Assembly: GCF_000420805.1 (NCBI RefSeq)
Contig: NZ_ATVQ01000001.1
Location: forward strand, 310,001-374,000
DNA length: 64,000 nucleotides
Direction: 5' to 3'
From: Yaniella halotolerans DSM 15476
Lineage (GTDB): Bacteria > Actinomycetota > Actinomycetes > Actinomycetales > Micrococcaceae
A program made the position numbers and the translations under genes. Position 1 is the first letter of the stretch, and each line of letters begins with the position of its first letter. Positions 35,701-44,583 of the stretch are shown here, piece after piece. Under the pieces are notes generated by a model that searched no databases, was not told the DNA's origin, and saw only the letters and a list, made by a program, of their open reading frames with translations.

Positions 35701-37554
35701 CTATTTCTTGGTGTCTTGGTCTTCGTCCTCATCGATAACTTCAGCGTCAACGATGTCTTCGTCTTCGTCAGCACCATCGGCAGCTTCTGCGCCATCCTGT
35801 TCGGACTGGGAGTAGAGCGCTTCACCGATCTTGGTCTGTGACTGCTGCAGTTTTTCGTACGCAGCCTGGACCTCGTCATCGTTATCCTGCTTCTCAAGGG
35901 CTGCCTTGAGTGCATCGACGTCTGCCTGGACCTCGGTCTTGACGTCTTCTGGCAGTTTCTCGTCGTTGTCCTTGAGGAGCTTATCCACGGAGTATGCGGT
36001 GGTTTCAGCAGCGTTGCGAGCCTCTTGGGCTTCGCGGCGCTTCTTATCTTCCTCAGCGTGTGCTTCGGCATCCTTGACCATGCGGTCGATGTCATCGTCC
36101 GACAGCGAGGTGCCACCGGTAATGGTCATCGACTGCTCGGTACCGGTCGAGCCGTCCTTCGCTGAAACATGCACAATACCATTGGCATCGATATCGAAGG
36201 TGACCTCAATCTGTGGCATGCCGCGAGGCGCAGGTGCAATACCTGTCAGCTGGAAGTTACCCAGTGGCTTGTTATCCGCGGTAAATTCACGTTCACCCTG
36301 GAAGACCTGGATATCAACCGATGGCTGGTTATCGTCAGCCGTGGTGAAGGTTTCGGAGCGCTTGGTTGGGATCGCGGTGTTACGTTCGATCAGTTTAGCC
36401 ATCACGCCACCCTTGGTTTCGATACCCAGGGACAGTGGGGTGACGTCGATCAGCAGCACGTCTTTACGATCGCCTGCCAGGACGCCGGCCTGAATGGCTG
36501 CACCAACGGAGACAACCTCGTCCGGATTGACGCCCTTGTTTGGCTCCTTGCCACCGGCCATTTTCTCAACGAGTTCAGAAACGGCTGGCATACGGGTCGA
36601 GCCGCCAACGAGGACGACGTGGTCAATTTCGGAAACCGAAATGCCGGCTTCCTTGATGACATCCTCGAATGGACGGCGAGTACGTTCCAGCAGGTGCGAG
36701 GTCATGTCTTCGAATTTGGCGCGTGACAGGTGCTCGTCCAGGTGGACCGGGCCGTTTTCAGTGACGGACAGGTACTGCAGCGAGATGTTGGTCGAGGTAG
36801 CCGAGGACAGTTCCTTCTTGGCCTGCTCTGCGGCTTCTTTCAGACGACGCAGCGCAATCTTGTCCTTGGAGAGGTCTGCACCGGAGGCTTTGGCCTGTTC
36901 CAACAGCCAGTCAACGATGACCTGGTCCCAGTCGTCACCACCCAGACGGTTATCACCGGCGGTGGAGCGAACCTGAATGGTGGAGAAATCGTCGTCATCC
37001 TTGCCAACTTCCAGCAGGGACACGTCGAAGGTACCGCCACCAAGGTCAAAGACCAAAATGGTTTCGTCTTCTTTACCGCGTTCCAAACCGTAGGCGAGCG
37101 CTGCCGAGGTTGGTTCGTTGATAATACGTGAAACGTTTAGCCCGGCAATTTCGCCGGCTTCTTTGGTGGCCTGACGCTCAGCGTCGTTGAAGTATGCCGG
37201 AACGGTGATGACCGCGTCGGTAACTTCTTCGCCGAGGTATTCCTCGGAGTCGTGCTTGAGTTTCATCAGAATACGAGCTGAGATTTCCTGAGCGGTGTAT
37301 GACTTGTCGTCAATTTCAGCTTTCCAGTCGGTACCCATGTGGCGCTTGACCGAGGTGATGGTGCGTTCTGGGTTGTTGACGGCCTGACGCTTGGCGATAT
37401 CACCGGTCAGCACTTCGCCGCCCTTGGTGAAGGCGACAACCGACGGCGTGGTGCGAGCACCTTCAGCGTTTGCGATGACCGTTGGGTCGCCACCTTCCAA
37501 CACAGCAACAACTGAGTTGGTGGTTCCCAAGTCAATACCTACAGCACGTGACAT
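35701..37554 (-). CDS. dnaK: Chaperone DnaK (HSP70)
   Basis: 617-residue HSP70. The ATPase domain begins [19 protein letters not shown] and includes [17 protein letters not shown] and [15 protein letters not shown]. The substrate domain is recognisable from [14 protein letters not shown], and the lid and acidic tail end [14 protein letters not shown] lies before the ATG. It heads the dnaK-grpE-dnaJ-hspR operon. A perfect HAIR operator sits 53-73 nt upstream of the start and a degenerate copy further up, so the operon is under HspR feedback in which DnaK acts as co-repressor. Confidence 0.97.
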   Translation of the reverse strand: MSRAVGIDLGTTNSVVAVLEGGDPTVIANAEGARTTPSVVAFTKGGEVLTGDIAKRQAVNNPERTITSVKRHMGTDWKAEIDDKSYTAQEISARILMKLKHDSEEYLGEEVTDAVITVPAYFNDAERQATKEAGEIAGLNVSRIINEPTSAALAYGLERGKEDETILVFDLGGGTFDVSLLEVGKDDDDFSTIQVRSTAGDNRLGGDDWDQVIVDWLLEQAKASGADLSKDKIALRRLKEAAEQAKKELSSATSTNISLQYLSVTENGPVHLDEHLSRAKFEDMTSHLLERTRRPFEDVIKEAGISVSEIDHVVLVGGSTRMPAVSELVEKMAGGKEPNKGVNPDEVVSVGAAIQAGVLAGDRKDVLLIDVTPLSLGIETKGGVMAKLIERNTAIPTKRSETFTTADDNQPSVDIQVFQGEREFTADNKPLGNFQLTGIAPAPRGMPQIEVTFDIDANGIVHVSAKDGSTGTEQSMTITGGTSLSDDDIDRMVKDAEAHAEEDKKRREAQEARNAAETTAYSVDKLLKDNDEKLPEDVKTEVQADVDALKAALEKQDNDDEVQAAYEKLQQSQTKIGEALYSQSEQDGAEAADGADEDEDIVDAEVIDEDEDQDTKK

Positions 37555-37606
37555 ATGTGAATCCTTTCTTGAAAACTGTTCGTCTCAAAACGTAGCGTTC
37601 CCGCTA

Positions 37607-37627
37607 CTTGAGTTCCCTACACTCAAG
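37607..37627. promoter_or_regulatory. HAIR operator of the dnaK operon
   Basis: CTTGAGT, 7 nt, ACTCAAG: all 14 consensus positions match. On the minus strand it lies just downstream of a TTGACA (37654-37649), so bound HspR would cover the -10/start region. Confidence 0.93.
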
Positions 37628-37648
37628 TTGCCACAGGTGGAGACCCGC

Positions 37649-37654
37649 TGTCAA
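37649..37654 (-). promoter_or_regulatory. Putative -35 element of dnaK
   Basis: TTGACA on the minus strand. The matching -10 would fall at the edge of the HAIR site (GCAACT, poor match), so the promoter assignment is tentative. Confidence 0.4.
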
Positions 37655-37659
37655 ATAAA

Positions 37660-37680
37660 CCTGAGCGAGGCTGACTCAAC
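37660..37680. promoter_or_regulatory. Second, degenerate HAIR-like site upstream of dnaK
   Basis: CCTGAGC, 7 nt, ACTCAAC: 11 of 14 positions match with the exact spacing. It lies 32 nt upstream of the perfect HAIR. Multiple HAIR sites before dnaK are known in other actinobacteria. Confidence 0.5.
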
Positions 37681-37791
37681 TTTGCTTCTATCGGTTACAA
37701 CGCCCCTCGTGTCACCGATATTCCGCGCCCGCAAAACTGTGACCGCCGCTACATCTTAACGTGGGTCCGCCCAGTCGAGTGTCTGGTGCTC

Positions 37792-37797
37792 TAGCAT
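37792..37797 (+). promoter_or_regulatory. Leaderless -10 box of the uridine-kinase-like gene
   Basis: TAGCAT ends 6 nt before the ATG at 37804, and no Shine-Dalgarno sequence is present. Confidence 0.45.
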
Positions 37798-37803
37798 TGA
37801 GTC

Positions 37804-38439
37804 ATGTCACGCTATTCCTCGTCTCGCCCACTCATCATTGGCATCGATGGCCGCTCAGGCTCAGGTAAAACAGTGCTCTCTAAAACACTGGTCGAAAACC
37901 TCTCCGAACAACACGCGGTCACGGTCCTACGCTTGGAGGACCTCTACCCCGGGTGGAAGGGACTACACGCCGGTATGGAAATCTTTCGGCGTGATGTGCT
38001 CCCCAAATTAGCGGCTGGTGAACCAGCGACCTACCAAACCTGGGACTGGTACTCGGACGCCAGCCACGAAGGTGGTCTTGGCCCGGTGGTCACCACCGAA
38101 CCCACGGAAGTCATCATCTGTGAAGGTGTCGGAGTCGGGGCCCGGGCAAACCGAGCATTCTTGGATGTTTTAATTTGGCTACGCGTTCCAGATCAGGTGC
38201 GCTACGACCGGGCGATACACCGCGACGGCGCCAGCTACGTCGAGCAGTGGGAGAACTGGGCGGCGCAAGAACGCCAAGTGCTGGACCAGGATCAAATCTA
38301 TGACGAAGCCGATCTCGTACTGGTGGCACATGAGCCCGATGAACGCCACCACACGTCTGCCCTAGCTGTCGTCACGGCAATGCTAAAAACACCCCGCAGC
38401 CTTGAAGAGTCCTCCGATGACGGACAGCTGGAGGGCTAA
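37804..38439 (+). CDS. Uridine-kinase-like P-loop ATPase
   Basis: 211 residues of the P-loop nucleoside/phosphoribulokinase type. Walker A GRSGSGKTVLSKTL lies at residues 16-29, LRLEDLYPGW follows the beta-strand as in uridine kinases, and VIICEGVGVG forms the Walker B region. The lid segment YDRAIHRDGASY contains the expected basic residues. Nucleoside substrate is likely but unproven. It is monocistronic, divergent from dnaK and convergent with cls; the start is set by the TAGCAT box. Confidence 0.75.
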   Translation: MSRYSSSRPLIIGIDGRSGSGKTVLSKTLVENLSEQHAVTVLRLEDLYPGWKGLHAGMEIFRRDVLPKLAAGEPATYQTWDWYSDASHEGGLGPVVTTEPTEVIICEGVGVGARANRAFLDVLIWLRVPDQVRYDRAIHRDGASYVEQWENWAAQERQVLDQDQIYDEADLVLVAHEPDERHHTSALAVVTAMLKTPRSLEESSDDGQLEG

Positions 38440-38446
38440 GTCCGAC

Positions 38447-39946
38447 TTACTGCAGCGCCGAGGTTAACCGGAAGACGTTGTCCAACCAGCGGCGGTGTCG
38501 TGGCCGAGCCAACCAATCCTTGAGAATCAGGTGCTCGCACTCTTCTTGATACTCGGTAATAATGTCGTCTAACTTGGCGACCTCTTCGGGGCCCACCACC
38601 ATGACGGTGACCTCCGAGTTGAGCGAAAACGACCGCATGTCCATATTGGATGAGCCGAAAATGCCGACGTCGTTATCAATCGTAAAGAGCTTGGAGTGCA
38701 GCACGTCCGGATCGGGATACCGGTAGATGTGAATCCCGGCGCGCAACAATTGTTCGAAATACGACTGCTGCGCATGGTGCACCGCCAACTGATCGGCACG
38801 TCGTACCACCAACAGCTCAACCCGCACGCCGCGTTGGGCAGCACTGGTCAAGGCGTAAAGCATCGAGTCATCCGGCACCAAATACGGCGTCACCACTCGG
38901 ATAGATTCGGTGGCCGAATAAAACAGGTGGTTAAAAGCTCGTAGATTGTTTTCTTGGGAGAAACCCGGTCCCGAAGGAATGATCTGGGCCGCTGGTCCTT
39001 CATGGTTGTCGATTTCGGTTTCGGTGACACCGCGCAAATCCTGCTGGAGCTGCTGCCCTGTTTCAGAAAACCAATCCGTAGCAAACACCACGTCCAACGA
39101 GGCAACCGAGGGACCTTCCATACGAGCCATCATATCCTGCCAGTGTCGGCCCATCTTATGGGCAGATGAGCGCTTATACCCGGGTTCAATCAGATTCATC
39201 GAGCCGGTGTACCCCACGGTACCGTCGACGATAACCATTTTTCGGTGATTCCGCAGATCTGGCCGCTGATACTCACCCCGCCACGGGCGCACCGGCAGCG
39301 AACGGTGATACTCGATACCGGCGGCATCCAGCCGAGATAACAAATGACGGTAACCGCGCACCCGCGCTGTGCCGATGTGGTCAAAAATAAGTCGCACCGT
39401 CACCCCGCGTTGCACCGCTCGCTCCATGGCTTCCAGCACGACGTCAGCATAACCGGGGCGATTCTTCGGATCCGTGCCGATGATATAGAACATCACATTG
39501 ACATAGTCCTGCGCTGTGTCAATGTCCTCGGCCATCCGCTCCAAGGTGGCGCGGTAGTCCGTCAAATATTCAAAAACGTTCCCGTCCAGCATGGGAAAAC
39601 CGGTCAACCGGCGCGTCAGTTTCGAATTCGCTGCCACATAGTGTGGTGCGGCACCCGCCTGGTTCGGCAAGTCCATGTGTGCCGTGGCACGACGCAGCTC
39701 CGAGTTCACTGCAATTTGACGCGAACGCCGTTGACCACCCAACCGAAACGAACCGAGTAAAAGGAACAACAACAACCCGGGGATCGGCAGGAAGAAAATC
39801 ACCAGCAACCAGGCCATCGCAACGGCGGGACGGCGGTTACCGGGCACGATGCCCAGCAGGGCAATACGAATCGCGAAATCTGCCACGGTGAACAAAACCG
39901 TCACCCAAAAAGGAAAATCCGCAAATTCCGCGCTCGACCAGACCAT
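38447..39946 (-). CDS. cls: Cardiolipin synthase
   Basis: 499-residue membrane phospholipase-D-superfamily enzyme that joins phosphatidylglycerol units into cardiolipin. Two N-terminal membrane helices (about 12-33 and 40-62) precede two HKD motifs, HRKMVIVDGTVGYTGSMN and HSKLFTIDNDVGIFGSSNMD, both intact. An in-frame GTG at 39991 exists, but TAGACT (39954-39959) ends 7 nt before the ATG at 39946, which favours a leaderless start there. Convergent with the kinase gene. Confidence 0.92.
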   Translation of the reverse strand: MVWSSAEFADFPFWVTVLFTVADFAIRIALLGIVPGNRRPAVAMAWLLVIFFLPIPGLLLFLLLGSFRLGGQRRSRQIAVNSELRRATAHMDLPNQAGAAPHYVAANSKLTRRLTGFPMLDGNVFEYLTDYRATLERMAEDIDTAQDYVNVMFYIIGTDPKNRPGYADVVLEAMERAVQRGVTVRLIFDHIGTARVRGYRHLLSRLDAAGIEYHRSLPVRPWRGEYQRPDLRNHRKMVIVDGTVGYTGSMNLIEPGYKRSSAHKMGRHWQDMMARMEGPSVASLDVVFATDWFSETGQQLQQDLRGVTETEIDNHEGPAAQIIPSGPGFSQENNLRAFNHLFYSATESIRVVTPYLVPDDSMLYALTSAAQRGVRVELLVVRRADQLAVHHAQQSYFEQLLRAGIHIYRYPDPDVLHSKLFTIDNDVGIFGSSNMDMRSFSLNSEVTVMVVGPEEVAKLDDIITEYQEECEHLILKDWLARPRHRRWLDNVFRLTSALQ

Positions 39947-39953
39947 GACGAGT

Positions 39954-39959
39954 AGTCTA
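39954..39959 (-). promoter_or_regulatory. Leaderless -10 box of cls
   Basis: TAGACT on the minus strand ends 7 nt before the ATG at 39946 and decides that start over the upstream GTG. Confidence 0.45.
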
Positions 39960-40007
39960 TGCCACTGAGCCTGCAGGTCAGCCCGGATCACGAGCGGTGA
40001 CCGTATT

Positions 40008-40041
40008 TTGTGCGCTGATCAGCCCTCCATTACAGTTGTAA
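40008..40041 (+). promoter_or_regulatory. Promoter with overlapping palindrome before the MMPL gene
   Basis: TTGTGC (40008-40013), 17 nt and TACAGT (40031-40036) form a plausible promoter. The -10 lies inside the palindrome TTACA-GT-TGTAA (40030-40041), the layout of a repressor operator. No regulator gene is adjacent. Confidence 0.45.
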
Positions 40042-40084
40042 AGGGTCAAGATGGCCCACCTCATTGTGCTTATCAAGGGTGATC

Positions 40085-42682
40085 ATGGCAAAGCTTCTTT
40101 ATCGTCTCGGCCTTAGTGCCGCCAAAAAGCCCTTCGCGGTGTTATTTACTTGGCTCGTCTTATTGGCCATTGCCGCCGGGTCGTTCCTCACCTTCGGGGG
40201 CACCCTCGTTTCCACCGTCGATATTCCCGGGACGCCGACGGCCCAAACAACCGACCGGCTCGAAGAAGAATTCCCTGAAGCGGCTCGCGGCACGGGCAAC
40301 GTCGTCTTCCAAACCGAAGACGGTTCGGCCTTCACTGCAGACCAGCGCGAAGACATCGTGTCCGTCCTTGAAGCTACCGAAAAAGTTTCGGGTGTCGAAA
40401 GCGTCCTCAATCCATTCGAGTCCGAGGCCGAAATGACGGACCAAAAACAAGAACTCGAAGACGGCCGTGAAGAACTTGCCAACGCACAAGACCAACTCGA
40501 CGGTGCACCGGAAAAACTAGAGGCAGCCGAAACCGAACTCGATGCGTCCGAAGAAGACCTTGACGCTGCTCAAGAGCAACTCGACGCCGGGATAGATCAG
40601 GCCATCGCCGCGGGCATGCCAGAAGCAGCCGCCCAAGAACAGTTCGCCACCCAACAAGCACAACTCGATACGGCCCGCGAAGAGCTAGAAGACGGCCGTG
40701 AGCAACTGGAAACGGAACGCGAAAACTATGAAGAAGGCGTCACCGAGGTTGAAGACGGCCAAACCCTCATCGACCTTGGCGACCGTCTGCTCGAGACAAC
40801 CAACGATTACTCGGTAGTGTCCGAGGACGATTCCGCTGCTGTTGCCACCGTGCAATTCGTCGACCAGTCCATGGATATCGCCACCCCGATCCGCGAAGAC
40901 GTCGTCGCAGCTCTCACCCACCGCACCATCGAAGGTGTCGAAGTACTCCCGTCACAGGAAATTTCCATGGCCGTTCCCGACGTACTCGGTTGGGCTGAAA
41001 TCGTCGGTCTCGTGGTCGCCGGCATCGTCTTAGTAGTCATGCTCGGGACGTTCATCACCGCGGGACTCCCCCTGATCAACGCGCTCATTGGTGTCGGAGT
41101 CGGAGCACTGACCGCACTGGCCTTCTCGTCGCTCGTAGAGATGAACTCAGTGACACCCGTTCTGGGCGTCATGTTGGGGCTTGCCGTCGGTATCGACTAC
41201 GCGCTATTTATCGTGCACCGACACCGAACCCAGCTCAAAGCCGGGATGCCAGTCCAACGCTCAATCGCCCTGGCCAATGGCACCTCCGGTAACGCCGTCG
41301 TCTTCGCGGGGTCGACCGTCGTTATTGCACTGCTTGCCCTGAACCTGACCGGCATTCCGTTCCTCGGGTTAATGGGAACCGTCGGCGGATTCGTCGTTGT
41401 CGTCGCCGTGCTGGTGGCCATGACGATGACACCGGCCATGCTGTCGCTGCTGGGTCAGCGTGCCCTGTCCAAGCGTGAGCGCCGTTTTCTGACCGGTGAC
41501 GTCGTACAGAACAAACCGAAAAAACAGCTCAAGCCCATGTCCAACGCCCGCGCTGTGTTGTCGACCATCGGTGCCATCGCCGTCCTGGCAATCATCGCCA
41601 TCCCGGTCTTCTCGATGCGCCTGGGGATCCCGGACGGCTCAGCAGAAGCACCCGATACCACCGAATATCAGGCGTATGCGGCACAAGCCGAGCACTTCGG
41701 GGCCGGAACCAACGCGCCCATCGTGGCGGTTGCTGATGTTCCAGCAGATCTCTCCGACGAAGAACTTTTGGACACCACGGTTGAGCAAGCCGAGCAAATC
41801 TCGGCATTGGACCATGTCGCCCATGTCGTACCGGTCGGTGAAAACGAGGCCGGTGACATCACCATGTTCCAAATCATCCCTGCTGAAGATGCCAACCACG
41901 AATCCACCGTGAACCTTGTCTACGACCTGCGCGGACTCGAGCCGGCCGGTGAAGTCACCAACCTCGCCCTGGCCGGGCACGCCACCGGCATCATCGACAT
42001 CTCTGCGGCTCTCGCCGAGGTCCTACCGCTGTACTTAGGCGTCGTCGTCGGTCTGTCGCTGATCATCATGGTGCTGGTGTTCCGTTCACTGGTGGTCCCA
42101 CTGATCGCCTCGGGCGGTTTCGTACTGTCGGTGGGAGCCGCCATGGGCGCGGTCGTGGCAATCTATCAGTGGGGTTGGTTCGGTGAAGCCTTTATGGTTC
42201 ACAACCCCTCGCCGGTACTGTCCTTCCTGCCGACGATCATGATCGGTGTGCTCTTCGGGCTGGCCATGGACTACCAGTTGTTCATCTCCTCGGGGATGCG
42301 TGAAGCCTACGCTCACGGCACCGAAGCGCGCCTGGCCGTCCAAAAGGGCTTGAACGCGGGTCGCTCAGTAGTGACCGCAGCCGCCATCATTATGATCGCG
42401 GTGTTCGGCGGGTTCGTTTACGCCGATGACCCATACATCCGTGCCATCGGCTTCGGTCTGGCCATCGGGGTGCTCTTTGACGCCTTCCTCGTGCGCATGG
42501 TGCTGGTACCCGCACTGATGCATCTGCTCGGCCCGGCAGCCTGGTACATGCCAGAATGGTTGGATCGTATCCTGCCGGACGTCGACCTCGAAGGTGCAAA
42601 ACTGACCGAAGCCCAGGCTGAACACGCCGATGAAGAAACGACCCGCGACGCACCCGTTACAACAACGTCACGCAGCGTCTAA
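40085..42682 (+). CDS. MMPL/RND-superfamily exporter with long coiled coil
   Basis: 865-residue, about 12-helix exporter of the MMPL family. Proton-relay motifs lie in each half: GLAVGIDYALFIVHRHR and GLAMDYQLFISSGMRE. The first extracytoplasmic loop contains a stretch of roughly 110 residues (about 120-235) of Glu/Gln/Leu/Ala heptads, predicted to be a coiled coil, an insertion not present in compact MMPL proteins. Substrate unknown; lipids or hydrophobic compounds are typical. AAGGG lies 5 nt before the ATG at 40085. A DUF4235 gene follows 32 bp later and is probably cotranscribed. Confidence 0.88.
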   Translation: MAKLLYRLGLSAAKKPFAVLFTWLVLLAIAAGSFLTFGGTLVSTVDIPGTPTAQTTDRLEEEFPEAARGTGNVVFQTEDGSAFTADQREDIVSVLEATEKVSGVESVLNPFESEAEMTDQKQELEDGREELANAQDQLDGAPEKLEAAETELDASEEDLDAAQEQLDAGIDQAIAAGMPEAAAQEQFATQQAQLDTAREELEDGREQLETERENYEEGVTEVEDGQTLIDLGDRLLETTNDYSVVSEDDSAAVATVQFVDQSMDIATPIREDVVAALTHRTIEGVEVLPSQEISMAVPDVLGWAEIVGLVVAGIVLVVMLGTFITAGLPLINALIGVGVGALTALAFSSLVEMNSVTPVLGVMLGLAVGIDYALFIVHRHRTQLKAGMPVQRSIALANGTSGNAVVFAGSTVVIALLALNLTGIPFLGLMGTVGGFVVVVAVLVAMTMTPAMLSLLGQRALSKRERRFLTGDVVQNKPKKQLKPMSNARAVLSTIGAIAVLAIIAIPVFSMRLGIPDGSAEAPDTTEYQAYAAQAEHFGAGTNAPIVAVADVPADLSDEELLDTTVEQAEQISALDHVAHVVPVGENEAGDITMFQIIPAEDANHESTVNLVYDLRGLEPAGEVTNLALAGHATGIIDISAALAEVLPLYLGVVVGLSLIIMVLVFRSLVVPLIASGGFVLSVGAAMGAVVAIYQWGWFGEAFMVHNPSPVLSFLPTIMIGVLFGLAMDYQLFISSGMREAYAHGTEARLAVQKGLNAGRSVVTAAAIIMIAVFGGFVYADDPYIRAIGFGLAIGVLFDAFLVRMVLVPALMHLLGPAAWYMPEWLDRILPDVDLEGAKLTEAQAEHADEETTRDAPVTTTSRSV

Positions 42683-42714
42683 GCTAGAACCGGAATCTGC
42701 AGAAAGGCACAACC

Positions 42715-42996
42715 ATGAATGATGTAGTCCAGCGCCTGTTGCGCACCGGAGTTTCAATCGGAGCTGGCTTTGTTGCCACCCGTGCGGTCGAAGCAATCTG
42801 GAAGGCCACAACCGGTGATGAAGAAGCCCCAACCACCGACGACGATCAGGCGACACTGCTGCGCGTCGTCACCTTCGCGACGATCTCGGCCGGGGTTTCG
42901 GCACTCCTCGAGGTCGGCTCACAGCGCCTGGTAAATAAAGCCATGGCAAACTCAGGCAATAAACGAGCCAAACAACTCGGTAAAGCAGAAGTCTAA
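42715..42996 (+). CDS. DUF4235 family small membrane protein
   Basis: 93 residues with two hydrophobic segments (about 10-30 and 52-70). TRAVEAIWKATTGDEEAP and the later TFATISAGVSALLEVGSQR fit DUF4235, an actinobacterial family of unknown function. AGAAAGG lies upstream of the ATG. It sits between the MMPL exporter and a hairpin terminator, so it is likely in the exporter's transcript. Confidence 0.8.
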   Translation: MNDVVQRLLRTGVSIGAGFVATRAVEAIWKATTGDEEAPTTDDDQATLLRVVTFATISAGVSALLEVGSQRLVNKAMANSGNKRAKQLGKAEV

Positions 42997-43016
42997 CCAG
43001 AGACCTGCAACATACG

Positions 43017-43058
43017 ATCGGTGCCACAGGGATTTTCCCTTGGCACCGATGTCGTTAA
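43017..43058. terminator. Terminator after DUF4235
   Basis: ATCGGTGCCA-C-AGGGA (43017-43032) pairs with TCCCTTGGCACCGAT (43036-43050) with one bulged base. It lies between convergent genes; the U-tract is weak. Confidence 0.65.
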
Positions 43059-43074
43059 ATCCTCTTGTACCTGG

Positions 43075-43815
43075 TTACCAAAATGCCCGCGAGGTTTCAG
43101 TGGCACCCGAAACTTCGGTCAAGCCGGCATCAATGATCTGCACCGGACGCTCGGCTGCTGCCCACTGCGCTTGGGATGGTAACTGCACACAAACACGAAA
43201 CGCGTCCTGCCGCCACGCATCAAGAACGCGCGACGCTGCAGCGTCGCCACCGTGAGCGTCTGCGGTCAACCGCTCATAAGCCATCTGAGCTGCGTGACCG
43301 GCTTGGGCGGCCGCTTTCCCGGTGGACAACTCCGCGAACGGTGTGAGCTCAACCGTCACAACAGCATCGCCGTGCTGGGAGTCGTGCAGGTGTGGGAATT
43401 GCGTCCCGCCCACCTGTAATTTCTTTACCTCGGGCGGCAGGGGTGACACGGGCCCGGGTACAAGTGCCCGCACGTCAGCAGAACCCGAAACAGCGTTGAC
43501 ACCGTCAAGCTGTTGAACGTCCTCCCAGCGTGTATTCTCGGCCCGCCGCGCCACTTTTCTAATCCAACCGGCACGCCAATGGGCAACGGCCTGAGACCAG
43601 TCGCCGGTATCTTGGGTGGTCCGCTCATCATCGAGCAGACGTACAACCGCGGTGGCCGCGGCTTCCAACACATCCAGGTGGTTGGCCGGATCCTTTTTAT
43701 TACGCCGAAGCACCAATTGCATGGCCCATGGATGCTCGTGGTCTGGACGATCGGGGCGTGAGACGGTGTCGGCGAGTGCAGGGGGCACGGAAGAATTCTC
43801 GGCATCATGACGCAT
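43075..43815 (-). CDS. PTH2-type peptidyl-tRNA hydrolase-like protein
   Basis: 246 residues. The PTH2 fold is indicated by WAMQLVLRRNKK near the N-terminus and, in the second half, LSTGKAAAQAGHAAQMAYE, the conserved helix carrying the catalytic-site Gly-Lys and Gln/His residues. The region between them is longer than in archaeal Pth2. Peptidyl-tRNA hydrolysis is the family activity. The start is ATG 43815, where TAGAGT ends 7 nt upstream; in-frame codons further upstream lack signals. Divergent from mug with 51 bp between starts. Confidence 0.78.
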   Translation of the reverse strand: MRHDAENSSVPPALADTVSRPDRPDHEHPWAMQLVLRRNKKDPANHLDVLEAAATAVVRLLDDERTTQDTGDWSQAVAHWRAGWIRKVARRAENTRWEDVQQLDGVNAVSGSADVRALVPGPVSPLPPEVKKLQVGGTQFPHLHDSQHGDAVVTVELTPFAELSTGKAAAQAGHAAQMAYERLTADAHGGDAAASRVLDAWRQDAFRVCVQLPSQAQWAAAERPVQIIDAGLTEVSGATETSRAFW

Positions 43816-43822
43816 AGTTTCC

Positions 43823-43860
43823 ACTCTAGCCACCATCGTCACCGATCAACGACCTAGGGT
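43823..43860. promoter_or_regulatory. Divergent leaderless -10 boxes (pth2 / mug)
   Basis: TAGAGT on the minus strand (43828-43823) ends 7 nt before the PTH2 ATG. TAGGGT on the plus strand (43855-43860) ends 6 nt before the mug ATG. The two -10 boxes are only 26 nt apart, so the -35 regions must overlap. Confidence 0.5.
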
Positions 43861-43866
43861 GGGTGT

Positions 43867-44532
43867 ATGGATACTGTCTTACCCGATAACTGGCGGCCGT
43901 GGCGACGCGAAGCATTGCATCCGGGTCGCCGTCCAACCAAAGCCGATCTCGAGGCAGCAGTTGCGCAGCAGCTGACTACCCAGGACCTGCTCCCCTGCCC
44001 CAACGATGCAGACAATGCCGGGTTGCTGCAGATGCTCATCGTCGGAACCAATCCGAGTCCATGGGCGGCAGCGGCCAACGGACCGTTTGGTCGTCCTGGT
44101 AACCGGTTCTGGCCCTCGCTGTTTGAAGCCGGGGTGACCGCGCATCTCATCAATGCGTCAGCAGGACTGAGCCGGGGCGATGAACAGATGCTCGTCGAAC
44201 GCGGTGTGGGACTGACCAATATCATTGCACGGCCCAGTTCCCGTGCCGATGAGCTCAGTCTGGCCGAACTTCGTGCCGGACGCGACGCACTAATTCAGCG
44301 GATGCGGCTGTTACAACCCCGAGCAGCAGCATTTACGGGGATTACAGCATTTCGTCGGGCCTTTGCAGAGCCCAAAGCCACCCTGGGACAGCAACCCACC
44401 GACCAGCTGGAGGGCTGGCCCGCACACACCCAACTCTGGGTCGTACCCGATCCCAGCGGGCTCAATGCCCACGAATCCATCACCTCGCTGGCTGAGAAAT
44501 GGCGCGAGGTATGGTCGTCAAGTTCACGTTAG
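43867..44532 (+). CDS. mug: Mismatch-specific uracil/thymine DNA glycosylase
   Basis: 221-residue Mug/TDG-family glycosylase removing uracil or thymine from mismatches with G. Catalytic and recognition motifs are VGTNPSP (about 58-64), GNRFWPSL, LTNIIARPS and the wedge motif PDPSGLNAHES. It has about 50 extra N-terminal residues compared with E. coli Mug. The start is supported by the TAGGGT box. An SDR gene with its own ribosome binding site follows after 51 bp. Confidence 0.92.
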   Translation: MDTVLPDNWRPWRREALHPGRRPTKADLEAAVAQQLTTQDLLPCPNDADNAGLLQMLIVGTNPSPWAAAANGPFGRPGNRFWPSLFEAGVTAHLINASAGLSRGDEQMLVERGVGLTNIIARPSSRADELSLAELRAGRDALIQRMRLLQPRAAAFTGITAFRRAFAEPKATLGQQPTDQLEGWPAHTQLWVVPDPSGLNAHESITSLAEKWREVWSSSSR

Positions 44533-44583
44533 ACTAGCGACCCAGGAACCTAGACCAATATGAAATTGTGAAGGAGCCTCGTT

